This document shows positions 1-6,369 of a stretch of DNA of 35,214 bases, piece by piece; position 1 is the stretch's first letter, and the number at the start of each line of letters is the position of its first letter. Made by a program: the position numbers and the translations under genes. Below the pieces are notes generated by a model. That model was not told the origin of the DNA. It ran no database searches and was given only the letters and a program-made list of their open reading frames with translations. Where the stretch lies: assembly GCA_900107575.1 (NCBI GenBank), contig FNQX01000033.1, positions 1 through 35,214 on the forward strand, written 5' to 3'. The stretch comes from Lachnospiraceae bacterium NK3A20. GTDB lineage: Bacteria; Bacillota; Clostridia; Lachnospirales; Lachnospiraceae.

Positions 1-387
1 AGTCACCTCCTTTCGTTTGTGATTGGTGGTCAATCGGCTTGGTAATACCCATGATCGCGGAGCATCGACACCCTCGCATATAAGAATCCAGCTGGGATGG
101 ACTGATGCGAATCTCACTGCCGGGAGAAAGTCCATAGACTCCAGCAAACAGCCAGCATGGTTTGAGGCTAACTTCCGTGTCAGGGGAACAGACTCTGTAA
201 TGAAGTGATCCAAGGATCCAACAAGGAGAGAAAGAACTATAACCTGATTGACACAGGGTCAATGTTATCACGGGTATCACCAAACCGATTAATATGTAAA
301 TGTAGTTAATAAAGTATCTATAAAGTTATTTATACGAGAGAAGATTTATTGTGAAAACGCAGTGAAACTGCTGAGAAGGGAGGAAGT
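1..387. other. Non-coding left edge, with RBS of a leftward gene and promoter region of the redox operon
   Basis: No convincing gene is seen here. On the minus strand positions 1-15 read AAAGGAGGTGACT towards the edge, a strong ribosome binding site, so a leftward gene probably starts just outside the window. Positions 20-240 would then be its leader. The leader has small inverted repeats: TGGACT/AGTCCA near 98-134, CAAAC/GTTTG near 145-164, and GATCC-AA-GGATC at 207-218. Positions 248-262 contain TTGAC-ACAGG-GTCAA, an inverted repeat overlapping a TTGACA hexamer. An AT-rich stretch (285-350) then leads to the aldo/keto reductase, and probably holds its promoter. A 61-codon plus-strand reading frame at 23-208 has no good RBS or recognisable domain. 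Confidence 0.5.
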
Positions 388-1434
388 ATGAAATACACAA
401 AACTTGGAAATTCGGACTTAAGCGTGTCACGCATCTGCATGGGTTGTATGGGTTTCGGCGATTCCAGCCGTGGTCAGCACAGATGGACGATCGACGAGGA
501 ACACAGCAGAGAGATCATAAAGCGCGGACTGGAACTCGGCGTTAACTTCTATGACACTGCCATCGCTTACCAGAGCGGCACCAGCGAGCAGTATGTCGGC
601 CGTGCCCTGCGTGATTTCGCAAAGCGGGACGACGTGGTCGTCGCTACCAAATTCCTTCCGAGAACGCAGGAAGAGATCGAAAGCGGCATCAGTGGACAGC
701 AGCACATTGAAAACATGATTAACACGAGTCTTCAGAACCTTGGCATGGATTACGTGGATTTGTATATCTATCACATGTGGGACTGGCAGACATCGATCTA
801 TGACATCATGGACGGCCTGAACCGCATCGTGAAGGCAGGTAAGGCCAGATATATCGGCATCTCCAACTGTTTCGCCTGGCAGATCGCCAAGGCGAACGCC
901 ATAGCGGAAAGAGAAGGCTTTGCGAGGTTCGTCTCCGTTCAGGGACACTACAACCTGATCTTCCGTGAAGAGGAACGGGAGATGGTTCCGTACTGTAAGG
1001 AAGAGAATATTGCCCTGACCCCATACAGCGCCCTGGCTTCCGGCAGGCTTTCGAGACGCCCCGGCGTGGGCGGAACAAAGCGGGCTGAGGAAGACGCCTA
1101 TGCGAAGTTCAAATATGACGCAACGGCACAGCAGGACAATGTGATCATCAGCCGCGTCGCGGAGCTTGCTAAAAGACACGAAGTGACGATGACAGAAGTT
1201 TCCCTTGCCTGGCTGCTGACGAAGGTGACGGCGCCGGTTGTCGGCGCCACAAAGCTGCATCATATTGAAGGCGCAGTAAAGGCAGTGGATCTTGCGCTGA
1301 CACCGGAAGAGATCCATTATCTGGAGGAGCCCTATGTGCCGCATCCTCTGGCAGGCGTCATGGCGCAGAACAAGCCGGCGGCGGCAACAGAACAACATGT
1401 CTGGTCTACAGGCGACCAGACGATCGGAAAGTAA
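388..1434 (+). CDS. Aldo/keto reductase
   Basis: This is a 348-residue NAD(P)H-dependent oxidoreductase of the aldo/keto reductase superfamily (TIM barrel, cytosolic). The N-terminus MKYTKLGNSDLSVSRICMG is typical of the family. The catalytic tetrad can be placed at D56, Y61 (in FYDTAIAY), K88 (ATKF) and H129 (YIYHM). The C-terminal cofactor region includes VVGATK. Length is normal. The start is supported by AAGGGAGGAAG immediately upstream. It is the first gene of a probable operon with the CMD-cupin and flavodoxin genes (14-nt gap to the next). A LysR-type gene on the opposite strand lies just beyond the operon. The substrate cannot be read from sequence; a small carbonyl or quinone compound is plausible. 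Confidence 0.9.
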   Translation: MKYTKLGNSDLSVSRICMGCMGFGDSSRGQHRWTIDEEHSREIIKRGLELGVNFYDTAIAYQSGTSEQYVGRALRDFAKRDDVVVATKFLPRTQEEIESGISGQQHIENMINTSLQNLGMDYVDLYIYHMWDWQTSIYDIMDGLNRIVKAGKARYIGISNCFAWQIAKANAIAEREGFARFVSVQGHYNLIFREEEREMVPYCKEENIALTPYSALASGRLSRRPGVGGTKRAEEDAYAKFKYDATAQQDNVIISRVAELAKRHEVTMTEVSLAWLLTKVTAPVVGATKLHHIEGAVKAVDLALTPEEIHYLEEPYVPHPLAGVMAQNKPAAATEQHVWSTGDQTIGK

Positions 1435-1448
1435 GGGGGGAAAAGCAA

Positions 1449-2207
1449 ATGGCTGAAAAAATCGTACAGACTGCAGGAAGAAACCAACTGGGAGAATTCG
1501 CGCCGATGTTTGCGCATCTCAATGATGATGTGCTCTTCGGTGAAGTATGGAATGAGGAAGCGATCGACGTAAAGACAAAGTGCATCATCACCGTCGTTTC
1601 TCTGATGGCTTCCGGTATTACGGACTCCTCTCTGACCTATCATTTGCAGAACGCAAAGGCACACGGTGTCACCAAGGAAGAGATTGCCGCGATCATTACC
1701 CATGCGACCATGTATGTCGGCTGGCCAAAAGGCTGGGCGGTATTCCGCCTTGCAAAGGAAGTCTGGAACGAGGAAGAACCGGCCCTTACGGAGAAGGACA
1801 GATACCAGAACACCATCTTTTTCCCGATCGGAGTTCCGAACAATGCCTATGCGCAGTATTTTGTCGGTCAGAGCTATCTGGCACCGGTATCCACAGAGCA
1901 GGTTCCTGTCTCCAACGTAACCTTTGAGCCGGGATGCCGCAACAACTGGCATATACACCATGCTAAGAGCGGCGGCGGACAGATGCTGATCTGTGTTGGC
2001 GGAAGAGGCTACTACCAGGAGTGGGGCAAGGATCCCGTGGAGATGACGCCCGGAAGTGTGATCAACATTCCTGCAAATGTGAAGCACTGGCACGGCGCAG
2101 CTCCGGACTCCTGGTTTTCACACCTTGCCATCGAAGTGGCCGGGGAAGAGACAAGTGCGGAGTGGCTGGAGCCTGTCAAGTCGGAGGACTATAAGGCCCT
2201 GAAGTAA
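1449..2207 (+). CDS. Carboxymuconolactone decarboxylase-like and cupin domain fusion protein
   Basis: This 252-residue protein joins two small domains. Residues about 25-110 match the carboxymuconolactone decarboxylase (CMD/AhpD-like) alpha-helical fold (IDVKTKCIITVVSLMASG, then YHLQNAKAHG and a WPKGWAVF segment). There is no CxxC pair, so peroxidase-type chemistry is unlikely. Residues about 140-235 are a cupin barrel with likely metal ligands H168, H170 or H171, H213 and H215 (WHIHH and HWHG). The RBS AGGGGGG lies 8-10 nt upstream. It sits between an aldo/keto reductase and a flavodoxin, a combination typical of redox or quinone-handling operons. The reaction is unknown; decarboxylase or isomerase activity is only suggested by family names. 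Confidence 0.85.
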   Translation: MAEKIVQTAGRNQLGEFAPMFAHLNDDVLFGEVWNEEAIDVKTKCIITVVSLMASGITDSSLTYHLQNAKAHGVTKEEIAAIITHATMYVGWPKGWAVFRLAKEVWNEEEPALTEKDRYQNTIFFPIGVPNNAYAQYFVGQSYLAPVSTEQVPVSNVTFEPGCRNNWHIHHAKSGGGQMLICVGGRGYYQEWGKDPVEMTPGSVINIPANVKHWHGAAPDSWFSHLAIEVAGEETSAEWLEPVKSEDYKALK

Positions 2208-2218
2208 ATATTGTACTG

Positions 2219-2734
2219 ATGGGAAGCCCGAACCCGAACGGTTCGACGAGTATCCTTATGAATCATTTCACAAAAGGTGCAGAGGAAGCGGGGAATTCGG
2301 TCGAAATCATTGACGTCTGCCATGCGGATATTCATCCCTGCATCGGCTGCGTGAAATGCGGCTATGAAGGCCCCTGTGTTCAGAGGGATGACGTGGAACA
2401 GATCCGTAAAAAGTTACTTGCCTCAGATATGGTTGTTTTTGCCACGCCGCTCTATTATTACGGTATGACTGCACAGTTGAAAACGGTGGTGGACCGTTTC
2501 TGCGCTTACAACAGCAGCCTGAACAGCAGGCATCTGAAATCTGCCCTGCTGACAGTGGCATGGAATGAGGATGACTGGATCTTCGATGTCCTCAAGGCGC
2601 ATTATAAGACCCTTGTCCGATACATTAATTTCCCGGATTGCGGCATGGTGCTTGGGCTCGGCTGCGGTACCCCTGCGATGACAAAACGGAGCGGGTATCC
2701 GCAGGAAGCATATCGGCTGGGAAGGGATTTATAA
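2219..2734 (+). CDS. Flavodoxin-fold NAD(P)H-dependent oxidoreductase, iron-sulfur-flavoprotein-like
   Basis: The reading frame is 171 residues from the first ATG. GSPNPNGSTS near the start is the FMN phosphate-binding loop of the flavodoxin-like reductases. Cysteines C41, C44, C47 and C53 form CX2CX2CX5C, which matches the compact cluster motif of iron-sulfur flavoproteins, so a [4Fe-4S] cluster is possible. The C-terminal segment with CGTPAMTK is typical of the family. The start is uncertain: the codons just upstream of ATG 2219 continue in frame and encode the missing first beta-strand (NIVL), but offer only ATT at 2210 or CTG at 2216 as starts. The gene nearly abuts the CMD-cupin gene and probably passes electrons in the same pathway. 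Confidence 0.8.
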   Translation: MGSPNPNGSTSILMNHFTKGAEEAGNSVEIIDVCHADIHPCIGCVKCGYEGPCVQRDDVEQIRKKLLASDMVVFATPLYYYGMTAQLKTVVDRFCAYNSSLNSRHLKSALLTVAWNEDDWIFDVLKAHYKTLVRYINFPDCGMVLGLGCGTPAMTKRSGYPQEAYRLGRDL

Positions 2735-2829
2735 ATGAGAGGCGGTATTTACAGCTGTGTTCTTCGAAAATGTTTATGCTTCGTTTTCTGACTCTGAAAG
2801 AACAGATTATTCCATGCGAGGTGCTGCCT

Positions 2830-3705
2830 TTATGAAAGATGCGCTTTGATCTGCGATAAGAATTTATCCGCGATCGGCGTAAAGGTCTGATATTTATTCC
2901 ATATCAGAAATAACTTTATTTCCAGCCGGGGAGAAAGCGGTTTGAAGACGAGGCCGCTTTCCGGGGTGGTATTGACCAGGTGCTCAAAGGATAACTGATA
3001 GCCAAGGCCTTCTCTGACAAACATGGACGCATTGTAAGCCAGGCGAAAGGAGCCTTCCAGGTGCAGCCGGTCATAGGTTTTGCCTGCCCACTTTTTAATA
3101 TCTCCTTCCCATCCCTGCCGGGATGCAAACAGAGGAAGTCCTATGAGATCATCCGCCGAGATGGTCTCTTTTTTTGCGAGAGGGTTTCCTTCTGGCATGA
3201 TCAGTCCCCAGATATCCCCGTCCGGAAAGGCAAGGCAGTCATATTTCCGGGTGTCGGGCGCATCGCATATGACAGCAAAGTCCAGAAGTCCCTTATCCAG
3301 CTTCTCGGTAACCTGCTCCGTGTCCCCGCTGGTGATGTGATATTTCAACCCCGGACAATGCTTCTTCAGGGTACGGATCTCTCTGGCAAGATATCGGATC
3401 TGATAGGACTCCGCGAGTCCGAAATACAGATCGCCGCCTGTGATATCATCCAGAGAGAGAAACTCCTTTTCAATCTTATCTGCCATCAGAATCAGATCCT
3501 CGGCGCGGTTCCGAAGCAGCATGCCTTCTTCTGTCAGTGCAATGCTGAAGCTATGGCGCGTAAAGAGCTTCTTCCCGAGTTCATCTTCCAGTGCCTTTAA
3601 TGTTTTGGATAAAGTCGGCTGTGTCACATGAAGAATGTCGGCCGCCTTTGTCATGTTCTCTTCTCGTGCAACAGCAAGAAAATAGCGCAGGGTGCGGATT
3701 TCCAC
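2830..3705 (-). CDS. LysR-type transcriptional regulator
   Basis: This is a 291-residue LysR-family regulator. The N-terminal winged helix-turn-helix is clear (MEIRTLRYFLAVAREENMTK, then HVTQPTLSKTLKALEDELG with the recognition helix around residues 28-47). The rest is the periplasmic-binding-protein-like effector domain. The start ATG has AGGAGGTATACC just upstream on the minus strand. It is encoded convergently with the aldo/keto reductase operon and divergently from the small protein at 3851. A perfect 10-bp inverted repeat lies about 20-50 bp upstream of its start, suggesting autoregulation and possibly control of the rightward genes. The inducer is unknown. Confidence 0.93.
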   Translation of the reverse strand: MEIRTLRYFLAVAREENMTKAADILHVTQPTLSKTLKALEDELGKKLFTRHSFSIALTEEGMLLRNRAEDLILMADKIEKEFLSLDDITGGDLYFGLAESYQIRYLAREIRTLKKHCPGLKYHITSGDTEQVTEKLDKGLLDFAVICDAPDTRKYDCLAFPDGDIWGLIMPEGNPLAKKETISADDLIGLPLFASRQGWEGDIKKWAGKTYDRLHLEGSFRLAYNASMFVREGLGYQLSFEHLVNTTPESGLVFKPLSPRLEIKLFLIWNKYQTFTPIADKFLSQIKAHLS

Positions 3706-3725
3706 AGGTATACCTCCTCATAGAA

Positions 3726-3752
3726 CATGATATTCCTATAATGAATATCATG
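3726..3752. promoter_or_regulatory. Inverted-repeat operator in the LysR-type divergent promoter
   Basis: CATGATATTC (3726-3735) and GAATATCATG (3743-3752) are perfect 10-bp inverted repeats separated by 7 nt. The size and AT-rich interrupted dyad (ATATTC-N7-GAATAT) are as expected for a LysR-type recognition site. The spacer with its flanks contains TATAAT on the plus strand (3737-3742), which could be the -10 box for transcription towards 3851. Binding by the adjacent regulator is inferred. Confidence 0.65.
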
Positions 3753-3850
3753 ACATTCATCATAACCATTAGTGAAATGAAAAACAAGGCCTTATCATAG
3801 GCATTGTAAACAGAAGCATCCAGACGTTATACGGCAGAAGGAAGGACAGT

Positions 3851-4078
3851 ATGGACGAAAGAAAAGAGCGCCTTTTAGCGGGCCTGGCTGATGCCGGATG
3901 CAGACAGGCGGAAATCAGGGAGGCGGAAAAACTCCTTGAAACAGGTGATGCCGCGCAGCTGAAAAAGTTCATGAGGAAATGCCGATGCAGCCTGGTCGAT
4001 GAAATGCATGAAAGCCAGAAAAGAGTGGACAGGATGGATTATCTGATCAGACAGGCCGGCAGGGACACAGGGAAATGA
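3851..4078 (+). CDS. Small charged hypothetical protein (75 aa)
   Basis: The protein is short, charged and predicted to be all-helical, with the pattern AEKLLETGDAAQLKKFMRKCRCSL in its middle and a C-terminal helix carrying HESQKRVDRMDYLI. It resembles small uncharacterised proteins found in Clostridia. RBS AGAAGGAAGG precedes the ATG. It ends 19 nt before the alpha/beta hydrolase start, so the two are probably cotranscribed. The CRC pair is conspicuous but no metal-binding motif is clear. No function can be assigned; a coiled-coil partner or regulatory role is possible. Confidence 0.75.
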   Translation: MDERKERLLAGLADAGCRQAEIREAEKLLETGDAAQLKKFMRKCRCSLVDEMHESQKRVDRMDYLIRQAGRDTGK

Positions 4079-4097
4079 AGAGAGGATGGTAACGACG

Positions 4098-5096
4098 ATG
4101 AAAAAAGAGAATCTGACACTTGTACAGGAATGGGATAAGACTTTCCCGAAGAGCGAAAAGGTGGATCACTGCAAGGTGACCTTTGCAAACCGCTACGGGA
4201 TCACGCTGGCTGCGGATATGTATACGCCAAAGGATGCGAAGGGGAGACTTCCGGCCATCGCGGTCTGCGGGCCCTTCGGTGCGGTCAAGGAACAGTGCGG
4301 CGGACTTTACGCGCAGACAATGGCGGAAAGAGGATTCCTGACGATCGCATTTGATCCGTCTTTTACCGGTGAGAGTGGCGGCAATGTAAGGAATATGGCC
4401 TCCCCCGATATCAATACGGAGGACTTCATGGCCGCGGTGGATTTCCTGTCCCTGCATGACAGGGTCGATGCGGATCGGATCGGAATCATCGGTATCTGCG
4501 GATGGGGCGGCATGGCGCTCAATGCAGCGGCGCTGGATACCAGGATCAGGGCGACCGTAACCTCCACCATGTATGATATGGCCAGAGTGAACGCGAACGG
4601 ATATTTTGACGGGGAAGATTCAGAAGAGGCCCGTTATGAAAAAAGAAAAGCCATGTGTGCGCAGAGAATAGAGGATCTGAGAACCGGAGAATACAGGCCT
4701 GCCGGAGGAGTCGTCGATCCTCTGCCGGATGACGCGCCGTTCTTCGTAAAAGATTACTATGATTATTACAAGACCGGCCGCGGGTATCATGTCAGGTCGC
4801 TTAATTCCAACGGCGGCTGGAATGTGACAGGGTGCGAGTCCTTTATGAATCAGCCGATCCTGACATATACAAATGAGATCCGCAGCGCAGTTCTGATCAT
4901 GCATGGTGAAAAGGCGCATTCCTGCTATTTTTCAAAGGATGCGTACGCAGCCATGGTAAAGGACAGCAAATATGCCGGCAACAAGGAACTGCTCATCATT
5001 TCTGACGCGGTTCACACAGACCTCTATGACGGCGGCGGTAAGGGATATATTCCATTTGATAAGCTGGAGACGTTCTTTCAGGAAAACCTGAAGTAA
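4098..5096 (+). CDS. Alpha/beta hydrolase, YcjY / dienelactone hydrolase-like
   Basis: This is a 332-residue alpha/beta-hydrolase. The nucleophile elbow reads GICGWGG with C134, a cysteine in place of serine, as in dienelactone hydrolases and YcjY-like proteins. The catalytic His is likely H306 (AVHTDLYD). ATG 4098 is preferred over ATG 4086, because AGAGG directly abuts 4086 while 4098 gives normal spacing and the family-like N-terminus MKKENLTLVQEWDKTFPKS. No signal peptide is present, so it is cytosolic. It follows the small 75-aa gene, and both lie next to the LysR-type regulator. A strong hairpin terminator follows. The substrate is unknown. Confidence 0.85.
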   Translation: MKKENLTLVQEWDKTFPKSEKVDHCKVTFANRYGITLAADMYTPKDAKGRLPAIAVCGPFGAVKEQCGGLYAQTMAERGFLTIAFDPSFTGESGGNVRNMASPDINTEDFMAAVDFLSLHDRVDADRIGIIGICGWGGMALNAAALDTRIRATVTSTMYDMARVNANGYFDGEDSEEARYEKRKAMCAQRIEDLRTGEYRPAGGVVDPLPDDAPFFVKDYYDYYKTGRGYHVRSLNSNGGWNVTGCESFMNQPILTYTNEIRSAVLIMHGEKAHSCYFSKDAYAAMVKDSKYAGNKELLIISDAVHTDLYDGGGKGYIPFDKLETFFQENLK

Positions 5097-5163
5097 AGAA
5101 GATGAGGCAGCCGTCATGTGGCGGGGTGATGGAGACATAGGGATAACCATATTAATCAGGAAG

Positions 5164-5202
5164 AAAGACCTGCGGACTCAAAAGGGAGTTCCGCAGGTCT
5201 TT
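5164..5202 (+). terminator. Rho-independent terminator after the hydrolase gene
   Basis: AAAGACCTGCGGA (5164-5176) pairs with TCCGCAGGTCTTT (5190-5202), a 13-bp stem. An inner CTC/GAG pairing closes a small A-rich loop. The T-run is part of the stem, and the A-run on the other arm could also serve the opposite strand. Confidence 0.8.
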
Positions 5203-5673
5203 CGATTATCCGCTGTAAAGGTCAGGTGGTCCCTGCGATTTACGGTGGTTCCCGTTGAGACCGATAACATCGACAGGTCCTTCGGACCGAACAGGTGTCT
5301 TGACTGGGTATTAAAGTGTTCTATTGTGCAGCATATGAATGGTGGACTTGATACCACAACGGTGGAGGCGAAGAGTCTGATCGGGTACATATCGGTTTTT
5401 CGCAGAAACGACGGAGACTATCTGCTTCGCATAGCCTGCGGCACTTGCTGCTGTGGGTATATCGAAGTATAAATTGGGCAGGCGCCCGCACCGTTCGTGA
5501 CAGATAAGTTACATTTTATGCCGCGTGTGTCTCCGGGGCAAACAGGTCTCTATAATACATAGTGGCGGGAGCAGAAGGCGGCTGTTGCATGAACGCTGCG
5601 GCGTTTGTGTTCGCACGAGGCAGCCGAGGTCTTCTTGCCTTCGCATCACCTTCGTTCAAAGGAGACCAACTGT
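5203..5673. other. Unassigned intergenic region upstream of the GtrA-like gene
   Basis: No recognisable gene. Reading frames on both strands (118 codons plus at 5116-5472, 70 codons minus at 5178-5390) have no RBS and no domain I recognise. Seen here are a small palindrome GGTCC-TTC-GGACC near 5276-5288, a TATAAT hexamer at 5551-5556 and a long GC-rich leader to the RBS AAAGGAGA at 5657. It could be the remains of an element or an untranslated leader. Confidence 0.4.
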
Positions 5674-6183
5674 ATGTTCACGAATTTCATCGACAAGCAT
5701 CCGGATCTGTGGCAGTTCATTCTGTTCAACATCCTCTCGAACATCTCTACGATCACGCGATTCGTCCTGGGGTGGATCGGCACCGCGGTTTTCGTCGGCG
5801 CGCTGTCCATGACCTCGCCGTTCCGGTTCCTGATCTTTGATTACACCGCGCCGAATTCCAACGGCCTGGGCGGGTTCATTATCTTCCTCATCGCGGAAGT
5901 CATGGCACAGGTCGTCAACTTCTTCGTTCAGATGAAATGGGTGTTCAAATCCGATGCGGCGTTTGGCAAATCGGCACCGAAATACGCCGTTCTCGCGGTT
6001 CTCATCGTTGTTGTCAACCTGATCCTGCCGGGACATATCACCAATTTCTGCGTTTCTGAGCTGCACATGGGGCAGGAGCTCGCGAATACGGTGGCATCCT
6101 TCATCAACACCATGCTGGCTGTCGTTGTGAGTTTCCCGCTGCTCAAGTTCTGGATCGCGCCGGCGCAGAAGGTGACAGAGTAG
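5674..6183 (+). CDS. GtrA-like integral membrane protein
   Basis: This 169-residue protein has about four membrane segments (roughly residues 28-48, 66-85, 104-120 and 135-158). The segment around residues 78-92 (AQVVNFFVQMKWVFKS) matches the NxxxxxxWVF pattern of GtrA/DPMS-like proteins. These are thought to act with polyprenyl-linked sugars or in cell-surface polysaccharide assembly. ATG 5674 is chosen because AAAGGAGA lies about 10 nt upstream; the frame extends further but without an RBS. It precedes a GH3 glycosidase, consistent with glycan or glycolipid metabolism. The exact substrate cannot be told. Confidence 0.75.
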   Translation: MFTNFIDKHPDLWQFILFNILSNISTITRFVLGWIGTAVFVGALSMTSPFRFLIFDYTAPNSNGLGGFIIFLIAEVMAQVVNFFVQMKWVFKSDAAFGKSAPKYAVLAVLIVVVNLILPGHITNFCVSELHMGQELANTVASFINTMLAVVVSFPLLKFWIAPAQKVTE

Positions 6184-6327
6184 CGATTTGGGACAGCATG
6201 ACGCACTTGCTGCTCCAGGTGTGCCATAGTATATCTTCGGCAGACAAGCTGTAATTCCGGTTTGAGGAATCTTTGCGAAGCAACGTCAGCATGTGCGGGC
6301 TGCCCCAACAGTTCAGAAACTACGTCC

Positions 6328-6350
6328 CCGCGGCACGATAATTGCCGCGG
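6328..6350 (+). promoter_or_regulatory. Hairpin in the leader of the GH3 gene
   Basis: CCGCGGCA (6328-6335) and TGCCGCGG (6343-6350) form a perfect 8-bp GC-rich stem with a 7-nt loop, ending about 10 nt before the AGGAG ribosome binding site. It lacks a T-run, so it is probably not a terminator. It may affect translation or mRNA stability. Confidence 0.5.
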
Positions 6351-6369
6351 CGCGTGAACAGGAGTGGAA

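Noticed and set aside
23-208. 61-codon plus-strand reading frame at the left edge
   Set aside because: No RBS, no domain, and it lies in the leader of a leftward gene.
427-1398. 323-codon minus-strand reading frame
   Set aside because: Antisense to the aldo/keto reductase and rich in His, Cys and Arg. No family resemblance.
5116-5472. 118-codon plus-strand and 70-codon minus-strand reading frames after the hydrolase
   Set aside because: The plus-strand frame runs through a terminator hairpin and the minus-strand frame overlaps it. Neither has an RBS or recognisable protein features.
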